Assembly: GCF_001424945.1 (NCBI RefSeq)
Contig: NZ_LMCW01000021.1
Span: 606-64,605, forward strand
Source: Rhizobium sp. Root1203
GTDB lineage: Bacteria > Pseudomonadota > Alphaproteobacteria > Rhizobiales > Rhizobiaceae
DNA length: 64,000 nt
Direction: 5' to 3'
Positions 36,565-45,616 of the stretch are shown here, piece by piece. How positions within the stretch are numbered: position 1 is the first letter of the stretch; each line of letters opens with the position of its first letter. Position numbers and translations under genes: made by a program. Below the pieces are notes generated by a model, which ran no database searches, had not been told where the DNA came from, and worked only from the letters and a program-made list of their open reading frames with translations.

Positions 36565-37674
36565 ATGGCGTCAGTCAGCGTCGCGAATGCCCGCAAGAAC
36601 TATGGTAATCTGGAAATCCTTCATGGAGTCGATATCGACATCCAGGACGGGGAATTCGTCATTCTGGTCGGCCCGTCGGGTTGCGGAAAATCCACCTTGC
36701 TGCGGATGATCGCAGGTCTGGAGGAGATTTCCGATGGGCGGATCTCAATCGGTGGCCGGGTCGTTAACAACGTGGCACCGAAGGAACGCGACATCGCGAT
36801 GGTGTTCCAGTCCTACGCCCTGTATCCACATATGACGGTCGAGGCCAATATGGGGTTCTCGCTGCGGCTGGCGAAAGCGCCGAAGGAAGAGATCAAGGGA
36901 CGCGTGCGCGAGGCGGCGCAGATTTTGGGGCTCGAGCATCTTCTTGATCGACACCCTAGAAACCTGTCCGGCGGCCAGCGCCAGCGTGTTGCCATGGGTC
37001 GCGCGATCGTCCGTCAGCCGCAGGTCTTCCTGTTTGACGAGCCGCTGTCCAACCTGGATGCCAAGCTCCGCGTGCAAATGCGTTCTGAGATCAAGCAGTT
37101 GCACCAGCGTCTAAAGACCACGACCATCTACGTCACCCACGACCAGATCGAGGCGATGACGATGGCTGACCGCATCGTCGTCATGCGCGATGGCTACGTG
37201 GAGCAGATCGGATCGCCCCTCGACCTCTACGACCGGCCTGCCAATCTCTTCGTCGCCGGCTTCATCGGCTCGCCGGGAATGAATTTCCTCAACGGCAAGG
37301 TCAGCGCCGAGGGTCCGGTCGAATTCGTGGCGGAGGGAGGCGCACGACTGCCGCTCCCCGCCGGCCTGCCGCTGGATAGAGGACAGGAGGTCATCTATGG
37401 CATCCGCCCGGAACATCTCGTCATCAACCAAGGCGGAGCCATAGCAGACGTCACGCTCATCGAACCGACCGGTGCCGAGACACAGATATCGGCCACCTTG
37501 GGACCAGCACAGATCGTGGCCACCATTCGCGATCGTCTTGCACTTCAGTCAGGAGACACGATCGCGATCAGGCCGGATCTCACAAAAGTGCAGATCTTCG
37601 ACGCCAAGTCGGAGCAGTCACTGAAAAATCCACTAACGGAGGTTTTGCAACCGTCACAGAGGTCAGCATCGTAG
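36565..37674 (+). CDS. ugpC: Carbohydrate ABC importer ATPase (MsmK/UgpC type)
   Basis: A 369-residue ATPase with Walker A GPSGCGKST, Q-loop MVFQSYALYPHMTV, signature LSGGQRQR, Walker B VFLFDEPLSNLDAKLR and H-loop VTHDQIEAMTMADRI. The C-terminal MalK-type regulatory beta domain starts near residue 240 (FIGSPGMNFLNG, then GIRPEHL). It closes the amino-sugar-type operon and energises the importer encoded at 31217-34241. Confidence 0.92.
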   Translation: MASVSVANARKNYGNLEILHGVDIDIQDGEFVILVGPSGCGKSTLLRMIAGLEEISDGRISIGGRVVNNVAPKERDIAMVFQSYALYPHMTVEANMGFSLRLAKAPKEEIKGRVREAAQILGLEHLLDRHPRNLSGGQRQRVAMGRAIVRQPQVFLFDEPLSNLDAKLRVQMRSEIKQLHQRLKTTTIYVTHDQIEAMTMADRIVVMRDGYVEQIGSPLDLYDRPANLFVAGFIGSPGMNFLNGKVSAEGPVEFVAEGGARLPLPAGLPLDRGQEVIYGIRPEHLVINQGGAIADVTLIEPTGAETQISATLGPAQIVATIRDRLALQSGDTIAIRPDLTKVQIFDAKSEQSLKNPLTEVLQPSQRSAS

Positions 37675-37713
37675 CCCCGCGAACAGATTTGCAAAGCTGG
37701 CGGTGAATTATAC

Positions 37714-37941
37714 TCAATCGCCGCCGGGTGGGCCACGTGTGACGGTGGTTCGGCCGGCTTTGGGCCAGTCGACGAATGCCGCCCTGACATTTAAGTGCCA
37801 AACGACACCCGGAGGCGAAACACCGAAGCTGGGCGGTTGCCATACATTGACCCAAGGGATTTCGCCGCAAGCACCGCACGTTGTAGCGATTGAGGCTTGA
37901 TACCCGTGTCCCTCGGCTATAGCCCAGTCGGGACACAACAT
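37714..37941 (-). CDS. Possible 75-residue zinc-ribbon-like protein
   Basis: A minus-strand frame from an ATG preceded by TGGAG to TGA. It encodes MLCPDW..., then TTCGACGEIPW, giving Cys residues at 3, 27 and 30, and it is rich in Trp and Pro. The cysteine spacing recalls a zinc ribbon. It is antisense to the leader of the S33 hydrolase gene and overlaps its putative control region, so it may be chance. No family recognised. Confidence 0.28.
   Translation of the reverse strand: MLCPDWAIAEGHGYQASIATTCGACGEIPWVNVWQPPSFGVSPPGVVWHLNVRAAFVDWPKAGRTTVTRGPPGGD
37906..37936 (+). promoter_or_regulatory. Nested dyad upstream of the S33 hydrolase gene
   Basis: The outer arms GTGTCCC (37906-37912) and GGGACAC (37930-37936) enclose a perfect palindrome GGCTATAGCC (37915-37924). 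It lies 22 bp before the start codon. Candidate operator or leader hairpin; no regulator gene is adjacent. Confidence 0.4.
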
Positions 37942-37957
37942 TCTCCAGGATTTCATT

Positions 37958-39256
37958 ATGCTCGTCAGCGAATACACGATCCCCGGCGTCCATGTCCGCG
38001 ACCACCTCGTCGATATGCCTCTCGATTGGAGGAAGCCGGGTGGCGCAACGATCAAGGTATTCGCGCGCGAGGTCTGCGATCCCGCACGTAAGAATGAAAC
38101 GCTTCCCACGCTGCTTTTCCTTCAAGGCGGCCCAGGCGGCAAGTCACCGCGTCCCGTCGGGGGAGGCCCATCATGGCTCGGAGAAGCGCTCAAGAATTAC
38201 CGCGTCATCCTGCTCGACCAGCGCGGCACCGGCAGAAGCACGCGTATCGAAAGCGCCACGATGGCTGCGTTTGCCGATGGAAACACTGGAGCCCGTTATC
38301 TCAGCCACTTTCGGGCCGACAGCGTCGTTGCCGATTGCGAGCATCTTAGAAAGACCGTCTTTGGCGGCGCGCGTTGGGAGACCCTTGGCCAGAGCTATGG
38401 CGGCTTCCTGACCCTGACATATCTGTCGCGAGCGCCCGACGGATTGGCAGCTTGCTATGTTACGGGCGGCCTTGCAGGACTTTCAGCGACCGCCGACGAC
38501 GTTTACAGGCGCACCTATCCGCGTGTCGCTGCCAAGAACCGCGAATACTACAAGCGATACCCTGCCGACCGCGACCGCATCGGTCGGATCGCGGACAAGC
38601 TTGCGGCGGAGGATATCCGTCTTCCTGATGGCGATCGGTTGACGATCCGCAGATTGCAGACCGTCGGCATCGATTTCGGCATGGCACCGGGATACGAAAA
38701 TATCCACTGGCTGGTCGACGAGGCTTTCTCCGACCACGAGGAAACACGCTTCTCCGACGCTTTCCTGGCATCGGTCATGTCGCTCACCTCGTATGACGGC
38801 AACCCGATGTTCGCCGCGCTGCAGGAAAGCATCTATGGCCAAGGCGTGGGCGCGACAGGTTGGGCTGCCGAACGAGTAAGGCCAGAATTCTCTGAGTTTG
38901 GCGAAGGAAGCCGACCGCTGCTCCTGACCGGCGAGATGATGTACCCATGGATGTTCGAGGAAATTCGCTCGCTGCGGCCGTTCCGGGACGCCGTCGAGGC
39001 GCTCGCCCGCTACGACCAGTTCGAGCCGCTCTACGATCCCGCTCGGCTGGCCTCAAGCGAGATTCCCGTTGCCGCGGCCGTCTATTTTGACGATATGTAC
39101 GTCGATGCCGAACTGTCGCTGGCGACGGCGAAGGATGTCGGCAATGTCCAGGCTTGGGTGACCAACGAGTTCGAGCACGACGGCATCCGCCAGTCCTCGA
39201 CCGTCTTTGCCCGCCTCCGGCAGATGGTGCGCGAGCGTGGCGTCCTCTTCGGCTAG
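37958..39256 (+). CDS. Alpha/beta hydrolase, proline iminopeptidase-like (S33 family)
   Basis: A 432-residue S33-type hydrolase. The oxyanion-hole motif LLFLQGGPGGKSPRP is near residues 53-67, the nucleophile Ser146 is in LGQSYGGFLTL, and a late Asp and His (in VYFDDMYVD and NEFEHDGIRQ) complete the triad. Length and the HGGPG-type motif match proline iminopeptidases acting on N-terminal proline or short peptides in the cytoplasm. ATG with CCAGGA seven bases upstream. It stands between two sugar islands with no obvious partner; a peptide- or ester-processing role is all the sequence supports. Confidence 0.85.
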   Translation: MLVSEYTIPGVHVRDHLVDMPLDWRKPGGATIKVFAREVCDPARKNETLPTLLFLQGGPGGKSPRPVGGGPSWLGEALKNYRVILLDQRGTGRSTRIESATMAAFADGNTGARYLSHFRADSVVADCEHLRKTVFGGARWETLGQSYGGFLTLTYLSRAPDGLAACYVTGGLAGLSATADDVYRRTYPRVAAKNREYYKRYPADRDRIGRIADKLAAEDIRLPDGDRLTIRRLQTVGIDFGMAPGYENIHWLVDEAFSDHEETRFSDAFLASVMSLTSYDGNPMFAALQESIYGQGVGATGWAAERVRPEFSEFGEGSRPLLLTGEMMYPWMFEEIRSLRPFRDAVEALARYDQFEPLYDPARLASSEIPVAAAVYFDDMYVDAELSLATAKDVGNVQAWVTNEFEHDGIRQSSTVFARLRQMVRERGVLFG

Positions 39257-39271
39257 AACCAAGAGCTGCCT

Positions 39272-39297
39272 GTCCTGGTTGGCGACTGTGCCAGGAC
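39272..39297. terminator. Short hairpin between convergent genes
   Basis: The arms GTCCTGG (39272-39278) and CCAGGAC (39291-39297) flank a 12-nt loop in the 68-bp gap between the S33 gene and the minus-strand UgpC gene. No T-run; weak support. Confidence 0.35.
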
Positions 39298-39324
39298 GCC
39301 TCTATCCGCGCATCGTTGACACCA

Positions 39325-40422
39325 TCAGGCTGAGAGCGAGCGGCCCCCGGCCGGATCAAAGAGGTGCATGCGGTTCATGTTGAAGGAAAGCGGCATGCGC
39401 GTACCCGGACGCGGTTCACTTTCCGGATCGACATTGGCGCAAAGACTGACCGGCCCGATATTGAAGTAGATCATTGTTTCCGGTCCAAGCGGTTCAACGA
39501 GATCGATATTCGCCTCGACCGTTTCATAGCCAGCTTTCGGCGCCAGGCTCGATATCGATTCAGGCCGGATACCGAATACGACCGGCCTGCCCGCATGCGG
39601 CCTGTATTCGGCGGTCCGAGATACGGGAACGGCAAGCCGGCTACCATCGTCGAGAACGACAACCAACCCGTCTCCAACGCTCTCAAGCCTCGCGTTTAGG
39701 AAATTCATCGACGGCGAGCCGATGAAGCCTGCCACGAACTGACTGACCGGGCGATGGTACATCTCTTGCGGCGGCCCCGCCTGTTCGATGATGCCGCCGT
39801 TCATGACGACGACGCGATCGGCCATTGTCATCGCCTCCACCTGGTCATGGGTGACATAGACCGTCGTCGTCGGAAGCAATTGATGCAGGCGCTTGATCTC
39901 GGTGCGCATCTGAACACGCAGCTTGGCGTCGAGATTGGAAAGTGGCTCGTCGAACAGGAAGACCTTCGGGTTGCGTACGATGGCACGCCCCATGGCGACC
40001 CGCTGTCGCTGCCCCCCCGAAAGTTGGCCGGGACGTCGCGACAGGAGTTCGGTGATATGCAGCGTCTCGGCGGCGCGGGTGATGCGCTCGTCGATCTGCG
40101 CTTTCGGCAGCTTCTGCTGCTCCAGGCAGAAGGAGATGTTCTCCCTGACATTCATATGTGGATAGAGCGCATAGTTCTGGAAGACCATGGCGATATCGCG
40201 CTTGCCGGGCCCGAGCCGATTGACGACCTGATCGCCGATGACGATGTCGCCACCGGTGATATGTTCCAGGCCGGCAATCATGCGAAGCGTCGTAGACTTG
40301 CCGCAGCCAGACGGGCCGACGAAGACGACAAACTCGTTATCCTCTATCGTGAGGTTGATGCCGCGCACGGCTTCGTAGATGCCGTAGGATTTGAACACAT
40401 TGCGAAGTTCAAGGCGAGCCAT
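39325..40422 (-). CDS. ugpC: Carbohydrate ABC importer ATPase (MsmK/UgpC type)
   Basis: A 365-residue ATPase with GPSGCGKST, MVFQNYALYPHMNV, LSGGQRQR, VFLFDEPLSNLDAKLR and VTHDQVEAMTMADR, and a C-terminal regulatory domain from about residue 240 (FIGSPSMNFLNA, GIRPESI). A paralogue of the ATPase at 36565-37674 with the same architecture. Last gene of the arabinofuranoside island, nine bases after GH127. Confidence 0.92.
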   Translation of the reverse strand: MARLELRNVFKSYGIYEAVRGINLTIEDNEFVVFVGPSGCGKSTTLRMIAGLEHITGGDIVIGDQVVNRLGPGKRDIAMVFQNYALYPHMNVRENISFCLEQQKLPKAQIDERITRAAETLHITELLSRRPGQLSGGQRQRVAMGRAIVRNPKVFLFDEPLSNLDAKLRVQMRTEIKRLHQLLPTTTVYVTHDQVEAMTMADRVVVMNGGIIEQAGPPQEMYHRPVSQFVAGFIGSPSMNFLNARLESVGDGLVVVLDDGSRLAVPVSRTAEYRPHAGRPVVFGIRPESISSLAPKAGYETVEANIDLVEPLGPETMIYFNIGPVSLCANVDPESEPRPGTRMPLSFNMNRMHLFDPAGGRSLSA

Positions 40423-40431
40423 CGTATTCCC

Positions 40432-42363
40432 CTACTTCTCGTGCAGCCAAACGGCCATCGCGCCCGGATCTCTGTTTGCCCAGAGGTGGTACGGGATTGC
40501 CTTGAAGCGCGTCGGCTTTAGCGCCGGCGGCTGCGTGCGATAGAGTGTCTCCTGCCAATCGGATGCATCTGCTTCGAGTGCATCACCTTCAAGCACGGTG
40601 GCCCCGCCAAGAAGCGTCTCGTCGAAGCTGACGGCGATCTCGCCCTGCGCCGGCAGTCTCAGCCGTTGAGGTTCGGTGCCAAGATCGGCCTCCTCCACGC
40701 AGAAAATCACCGGGCCGCGCCGCAGCGCAAAGCGGCCGTTGTCTTCAGTCGCCGCGGGATGGGCATAGAGGCGGTCGACCGGCATGTCGAAGGCCAGTCT
40801 GACCGTATCGCCGTCTTTCCACTCCCGTTCGATTGCCGCGTAGCCCTTTGTGACATCGAGCTTGATGGCCTCGCCGTTGACGAAGACGCGCGCGTCGCGG
40901 CACCAGCCCGGAATGCGAAGCCGCAGGGCAAAGCGCTTTGCCTGATCAAGGCCAAGCGAGATGGCGACATCACCGTTCCACGGGTATTGGCTCTTCTGCT
41001 GCAGGCGCAGGAAGGCATTACCCACGGAAAGTTCGGCCGTGTTCTCCCCGTAGAGATGGATCGCCACCTCATCGGCCTTCGTGGAATAGAAATACTGGCC
41101 AAGCGACGTAATGAACCGGGCGATGTTGGTCGGACAGCAAGGGCAGTAGTGCCACTTCCAGCGACGGTTCTGCCCGTGGCTCTCCAGAACATTCTCGTAG
41201 AAGTAATGCTCGCCGTCGCGCGAAATTCCGGAAAGGGCGCCATTGTAGAGCACCGTTTCGAGCTTGTCGGTGAATTTGCTGTCGAGCTCGATCTGGGCCA
41301 TGCGGTGGCTGAAGAAGCCGAGCGCGACAGCCGCACAGGTCTCGGCATAAGCCGTCTCGTTCGGCAAATGGTATTCGCGCGTGAAGCCTTCGTTGGAAGC
41401 CGATGGGCCGAGGCCGCCGGTGACATAGAGCTGACGCCCGACCAGATTGTCGAACAGCCGGTCACAGGTGCTCTTCAGGCTTTCATCGTCGTTCTCGAAG
41501 GCGAGATCCGCCATGGCTGAGAACAGGTACATCGCGCGTACGGCATGGCCAACGACCTGGGTCTGTTCCCGCACCGGCATGTGAGCCTGGCTATAGGCAT
41601 AAGTCTGGAAGACGTAGCTCGCGGGATCCTCGCCGCGCTTGCGCGCTTCATCGTCATAGTATGAAGGCATCTGGCCGCGCTCGTCGACAAAGTAGGTCGC
41701 CAGCTTCAGGTGGCGCGGATCCTTAGTCACGCGGTAGAGCTTGATGAGTGCCAGCTCGATCTCCTCGTGCGCATCATAGCCGCGAAGTTTGCCCGGCTCG
41801 CGACCGAAAGTATCGATGATATGATCAACGGCGCGGATCATCACGTCGAGGAAGCGACGCTTTCCTGTTGCTTCGAAATAGGCGACAGCTCCTTCCAGGA
41901 GGTGGCCCATCGAATACATCTCGTGAAGATCACGCAGGTTGGTCCAACGCCTCTCCGGCTCGCGGCGAATGAACCAGCTGTTCAAATAGCCATCAGCCAT
42001 CTGGCCGTGTTCGAGTTTCTCGACGATCGCATCGATCTTTGCCTCGACATTAGGATTCGGGCTGTTCTTCAGCGTGTAGCTCGCGGCCTCGATCCACTTG
42101 CCGAAGTCGGAATCGAAGAAGTGCTGCATCGACAGGCCGCTCGGCTGGATCGGGCGAGCAAGCGGACCGGCCGGCTTGTCGAAGTCGAGAACTTCGAGGA
42201 AGCCTTCCTCGTCCAACCGCATGTGCTGGGTCGGAATGGTGACGTCGCGGACGGTGTCCGTCCAGCTTTTCCAAAAACCGCCGTCGAACGTGACGCGCGT
42301 ATGGTCGGCCGGAACGTAGCGGTCGATCGGCAACCGCGGCTGTGCTTTCTGGGCATTAGACAT
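40432..42363 (-). CDS. GH127 beta-L-arabinofuranosidase family protein
   Basis: A 643-residue glycoside hydrolase of family 127, which removes beta-L-arabinofuranosyl residues, for example from hydroxyproline-linked arabinans of plant extensins. By alignment with the known bifidobacterial enzyme HypBA1, Glu325 (SASNEGF) is the likely acid/base. Glu341, Cys343 (AETCA), Cys409 and Cys410 (CPCCPTN) would form the zinc-cysteine centre, one cysteine acting as nucleophile. ATG with AAGGAG upstream. No signal peptide is visible, so it works inside the cell on oligosaccharides brought in by the adjacent importer. Some family members have other specificities. Confidence 0.9.
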   Translation of the reverse strand: MSNAQKAQPRLPIDRYVPADHTRVTFDGGFWKSWTDTVRDVTIPTQHMRLDEEGFLEVLDFDKPAGPLARPIQPSGLSMQHFFDSDFGKWIEAASYTLKNSPNPNVEAKIDAIVEKLEHGQMADGYLNSWFIRREPERRWTNLRDLHEMYSMGHLLEGAVAYFEATGKRRFLDVMIRAVDHIIDTFGREPGKLRGYDAHEEIELALIKLYRVTKDPRHLKLATYFVDERGQMPSYYDDEARKRGEDPASYVFQTYAYSQAHMPVREQTQVVGHAVRAMYLFSAMADLAFENDDESLKSTCDRLFDNLVGRQLYVTGGLGPSASNEGFTREYHLPNETAYAETCAAVALGFFSHRMAQIELDSKFTDKLETVLYNGALSGISRDGEHYFYENVLESHGQNRRWKWHYCPCCPTNIARFITSLGQYFYSTKADEVAIHLYGENTAELSVGNAFLRLQQKSQYPWNGDVAISLGLDQAKRFALRLRIPGWCRDARVFVNGEAIKLDVTKGYAAIEREWKDGDTVRLAFDMPVDRLYAHPAATEDNGRFALRRGPVIFCVEEADLGTEPQRLRLPAQGEIAVSFDETLLGGATVLEGDALEADASDWQETLYRTQPPALKPTRFKAIPYHLWANRDPGAMAVWLHEK

Positions 42364-42392
42364 GAAGACTCCTTGAGCGGACGGACCGCTTC

Positions 42393-43265
42393 TCATTTCA
42401 CGGCACCAGCCGTCAGGCCGCGCACATAGTAGCGTTGCAGAAGAAGGAAGAGGATGATGCAGGGGATCATGGTGACGGCGATGCCAGCCTGCAGTGCGCC
42501 CCAATCGATGATGCCGTAGAGTCCCGAGGAAACGTTCACCAGCATGATCGGCAGGGTGAACTTGTTCTGGTCCGACAAGAAGATGAGCGCGGCCAGGAAC
42601 TCGTTCCACGAATTCAGGAAGGCGAACATCGCCACCGTCGCTACGCCAGGCAAGGCGATCGGTAACATGATCCGCCGCAGGATCGTCGCCTGCGAAGCGC
42701 CGTCAATGCGCGCCGCTTCGATCAGCGCCTTGGGCACGGCATCAAAGGCATTGCGCATCATGAAGACGGAAAACGGTAGCTGGAACGTTGCGTAAATCAG
42801 AACAAGCCCGAACAGGCTGTTCTGCAGGCTGAGCATCTTCAGGATGAGGAACAGCGGCGTCAGGATCGACTGAAACGGGATCATCATCGTCGCCATGATC
42901 AAGACGAAGAGCATCGACTGGCCGGGGAACTTGAACTTGGAGAAGCCATAGCCGGCAGGCACCGAAACGATGATTGTCAGCAGGACCGTCCCGATCGCGA
43001 TCAAAACCGAGTTGCCCGCATAGACGTACCATCCGGCACCGACATTCTCGAGGCGACGGTAGTTTTCCAGCGAGAAGGTCTTCGAGAACAACGCGGCCGG
43101 ATTGGCGAGCGCTTCCGCGGCTGGCTTGAACGAATTCGCCAGCGACCAGACGATCGGCATGATAAAGAAGATCGCAAACAGGATCGATACGATCAGGAAG
43201 AGCAGGTAACCGACCTGACTGCCGCGTGGGTTGCTACTCGGATTGGATTGGGTGGAGGTCATCAA
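42393..43265 (-). CDS. Carbohydrate ABC importer permease (MalG/UgpE type)
   Basis: A 290-residue permease with six membrane segments (first near residues 18-40), coupling loop LIEAARIDGASQATILRR and C-terminus YVRGLTAGAVK typical of MalG-type subunits. Overlaps the other permease gene by four bases. Confidence 0.9.
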   Translation of the reverse strand: MMTSTQSNPSSNPRGSQVGYLLFLIVSILFAIFFIMPIVWSLANSFKPAAEALANPAALFSKTFSLENYRRLENVGAGWYVYAGNSVLIAIGTVLLTIIVSVPAGYGFSKFKFPGQSMLFVLIMATMMIPFQSILTPLFLILKMLSLQNSLFGLVLIYATFQLPFSVFMMRNAFDAVPKALIEAARIDGASQATILRRIMLPIALPGVATVAMFAFLNSWNEFLAALIFLSDQNKFTLPIMLVNVSSGLYGIIDWGALQAGIAVTMIPCIILFLLLQRYYVRGLTAGAVK

Positions 43266-44188
43266 CCTTCCTCCGCGCGTTCGCGCAACAGCACGAATTG
43301 AATGGCACTAATGGCAACCAGGACGATTAGCAGCGCAAAGGAGAGCGCAGAACCGTAACCGAGCCGGTAGGATGAGAAGGATGCAAGATAGATCGAGAAC
43401 ACAGCCGAGATCGTGCTGTTTTCGGGGCCACCTTGCGTGATGATAAAGAACTGATCGAAGGCGAGCATCGACGAGGTGACGTTGAGAACCAGGGCCAGCA
43501 CAAGGGAATTGCGCATGAGCGGCAGTGTGATCCGGCGAAAGCGACTGAAGACGCTGGCGCCATCGATCTTGGCAGCCTCGATCACGTCGTTGGAAATGCC
43601 CTGCAGACCTGTCAGCAGAATGACCATGGTGAAGCCGGCGGTCTTCCAGACGACCATCAGGATGATTACGGCAAGCGCCGGCCAGAAGCTTTCAAGCGGG
43701 CGTGGTGCTGCGCTGATAAGGCCGATGCCGCGCAGGACCTGGGCAAAGACGCCGCTATCGGGGTTGAGCAACCACATCCAGAGCGTGGATGCCGCACCGA
43801 AGCCAATGACAACGGGCATGAAGAAGATCGTACGAAAGACGCCAGCCGATCGAAGGGGGCGATCGACAAGCAGCGCCAAGGGGAAGGCCACGGCAAAGAT
43901 CGCAGCCGTTACCAGCACCGTGTAAAGCATGGTGAAGCCCAGCGAGTGCCAGAGCTGCATATCGCCAAGGAGTTCACTGTAATTGGCAAAACCGATGAAT
44001 TTCTTCCGCCCAAGCAGGGGCCAGTTGTAGAAGCTCATCCATATCGTCATGGCGAGCGGAACAAGAAACAGGACCAGGATAAACAGGAAGCCCGGCAGGA
44101 TGAATGCCAGTCCGAGCCAACCTCGCGGCTCCGGTTCCCCGGAGATTGGCTGCTTCATATCCTTTGTCGGGGTATCGACCACTATCAT
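43262..44188 (-). CDS. Carbohydrate ABC importer permease (MalF/UgpA type)
   Basis: A 308-residue permease with coupling loop VIEAAKIDGASVFSRFRR and a first membrane segment near residues 27-50 (LGLAFILPGFLFILVLFLVP). Its stop overlaps the next gene (ATGA). A hairpin separates it from the upstream binding-protein gene. Confidence 0.9.
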   Translation of the reverse strand: MIVVDTPTKDMKQPISGEPEPRGWLGLAFILPGFLFILVLFLVPLAMTIWMSFYNWPLLGRKKFIGFANYSELLGDMQLWHSLGFTMLYTVLVTAAIFAVAFPLALLVDRPLRSAGVFRTIFFMPVVIGFGAASTLWMWLLNPDSGVFAQVLRGIGLISAAPRPLESFWPALAVIILMVVWKTAGFTMVILLTGLQGISNDVIEAAKIDGASVFSRFRRITLPLMRNSLVLALVLNVTSSMLAFDQFFIITQGGPENSTISAVFSIYLASFSSYRLGYGSALSFALLIVLVAISAIQFVLLRERAEEG

Positions 44189-44227
44189 CCCTCGAAGAGC
44201 TCGAAAATGCGCATCAGCGATTGGACA

Positions 44228-44257
44228 AGTGCGGGGCGGAAAGGCCCACCCCGCACT
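44228..44257 (-). other. Intercistronic hairpin after the binding-protein gene
   Basis: The arms AGTGCGGGG (44228-44236) and CCCCGCACT (44249-44257) pair perfectly around a 12-nt loop, six bases past the binding-protein stop and about 40 bp before the permease start. Position matches the hairpin at 20333-20358. A role in mRNA stabilisation or partial attenuation is inferred. Confidence 0.55.
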
Positions 44258-44263
44258 CAGTTA

Positions 44264-45508
44264 TTACGGGTTGGTGCGGTCGAGAATCTTGGTGAAATCG
44301 TCCTGCGCCTTCTTCATCGATCCATCGACATCATCGCCGAAGATCGTGCCCTGGATCAGGTTGAGGAACGGTCCGGTGCGGCTGACGAACAGCTCATCCG
44401 ACGAGAACGTGTAAGGCGTGCGGGCCTTCGCCAGAATGTCATAGGCAATGAGGTTGCGCTGGTCGAATTTCGCGTAGGCTTCCTTGGTGAGATCCGTGCG
44501 CGACGGCATGCCGGATTCCTGCGTGATGTAGACCTGCTGTTCCGGCTCCATGTAGAATTTCACGAAGTCGAGGGCGACTTTCTTCTTTTCCTCGCTGACG
44601 CCCTTGATGAGCGCCAGTGTATCGCCGCCGGCAAAGCTCGACGCGCCGCCCTTTGGGCCGGGAATCGGAGCAACCGCGAACTTGACGTCCGGATACTTGC
44701 TGGTGAGCAGGTTGACGATATAGGAGCCGGTCATGAGGATGCCGACCTTACCCGATGCAAAGGCTTCAACCGCGTTGTTGCCATTGCCCGAACGTGAGGT
44801 CGGGTGGATGGCGCCGGACTTCCACATGTCGCGATAAGCGGCAACCGTATCGCGCAGCGCCGGCGTATCGACGGTCGCGGTGCGGCCGTCATCGCTCAGC
44901 ACATCGGCGCTGGCTGCCCAGAGATGCGGCAGGAAGTCGTAGATCAGCCAACTGCCGGAATTGGCGACGAAATAGAAGCCGTAGGTCTCCTTGTCGAGCG
45001 CATGGATCTTCTTGGCGTCGGCAGCAATCTCTTCGAGAGAGGCCGGCGCCTTGTCCGGATCAAGACCGGCCTTCTTGAAGAGGTCGGTGTTGTAAGCAAT
45101 GATCGAAGCATCAGGCAAAGCTGGAACGCCGTAAACCTTGCCATCATAGGTGGCCAGGCGAATATGCGAGGGGCTGAGCGCGGCGGCGTATGGAAGACCC
45201 TTTACGAAATCGCTGATGTCTTCAAGGCTGTCGTTTGCGGCAAAGGTCGGGAGGTAGATGAGGTCGAGAACCGCGCCATCGGGCGCCGCACCGCCGGCGA
45301 TCGCGGCACCGAGCTTCGGCACCATCTGTTCAGCGGTGATCTGGGTTACATTGACTTTATCGGAATGGGCGGCGTTGTATTTTTCAGCCAGCCCCTGGAG
45401 CACTGCCCCAGATGACGTCCGCACCCATAGCGTGATTTCTTCAGCACCGGCGAGAGAAGTGCTCGCCAGCAGTGCAACAGCTGCAATCGCAGTTTTTAGA
45501 CGGTACAT
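44264..45508 (-). CDS. Carbohydrate ABC importer binding protein (family 1)
   Basis: A 414-residue secreted protein with signal peptide MYRLKTAIAAVALLASTSLA (cleavage near GAEE) and SBP family 1 segments (ITLWVRTSSGAVLQGLAEKYN; GKVYGVPALPDASIIAYNTDLFKKAG; GILMTGSYIVNLL). First gene of the LacI-controlled minus-strand unit. Ligand inferred to be a beta-L-arabinofuranose-containing oligosaccharide because of GH127. Confidence 0.9.
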   Translation of the reverse strand: MYRLKTAIAAVALLASTSLAGAEEITLWVRTSSGAVLQGLAEKYNAAHSDKVNVTQITAEQMVPKLGAAIAGGAAPDGAVLDLIYLPTFAANDSLEDISDFVKGLPYAAALSPSHIRLATYDGKVYGVPALPDASIIAYNTDLFKKAGLDPDKAPASLEEIAADAKKIHALDKETYGFYFVANSGSWLIYDFLPHLWAASADVLSDDGRTATVDTPALRDTVAAYRDMWKSGAIHPTSRSGNGNNAVEAFASGKVGILMTGSYIVNLLTSKYPDVKFAVAPIPGPKGGASSFAGGDTLALIKGVSEEKKKVALDFVKFYMEPEQQVYITQESGMPSRTDLTKEAYAKFDQRNLIAYDILAKARTPYTFSSDELFVSRTGPFLNLIQGTIFGDDVDGSMKKAQDDFTKILDRTNP

Positions 45509-45616
45509 GCGGGTTCCCCTTTTCTTATGCGAGGCTTCATGACCTCAAGACGAAGGCAACGTTAGATCAGAAAATACTTTATGTCGACAGCGTGCCAGGC
45601 GCCAAAGGCGTGTTTT

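Noticed and set aside
40432..42609. 725-codon version of the GH127 gene
   Set aside because: The extra N-terminus overlaps the permease gene; the ATG at 42363 has AAGGAG and gives the normal N-terminus.
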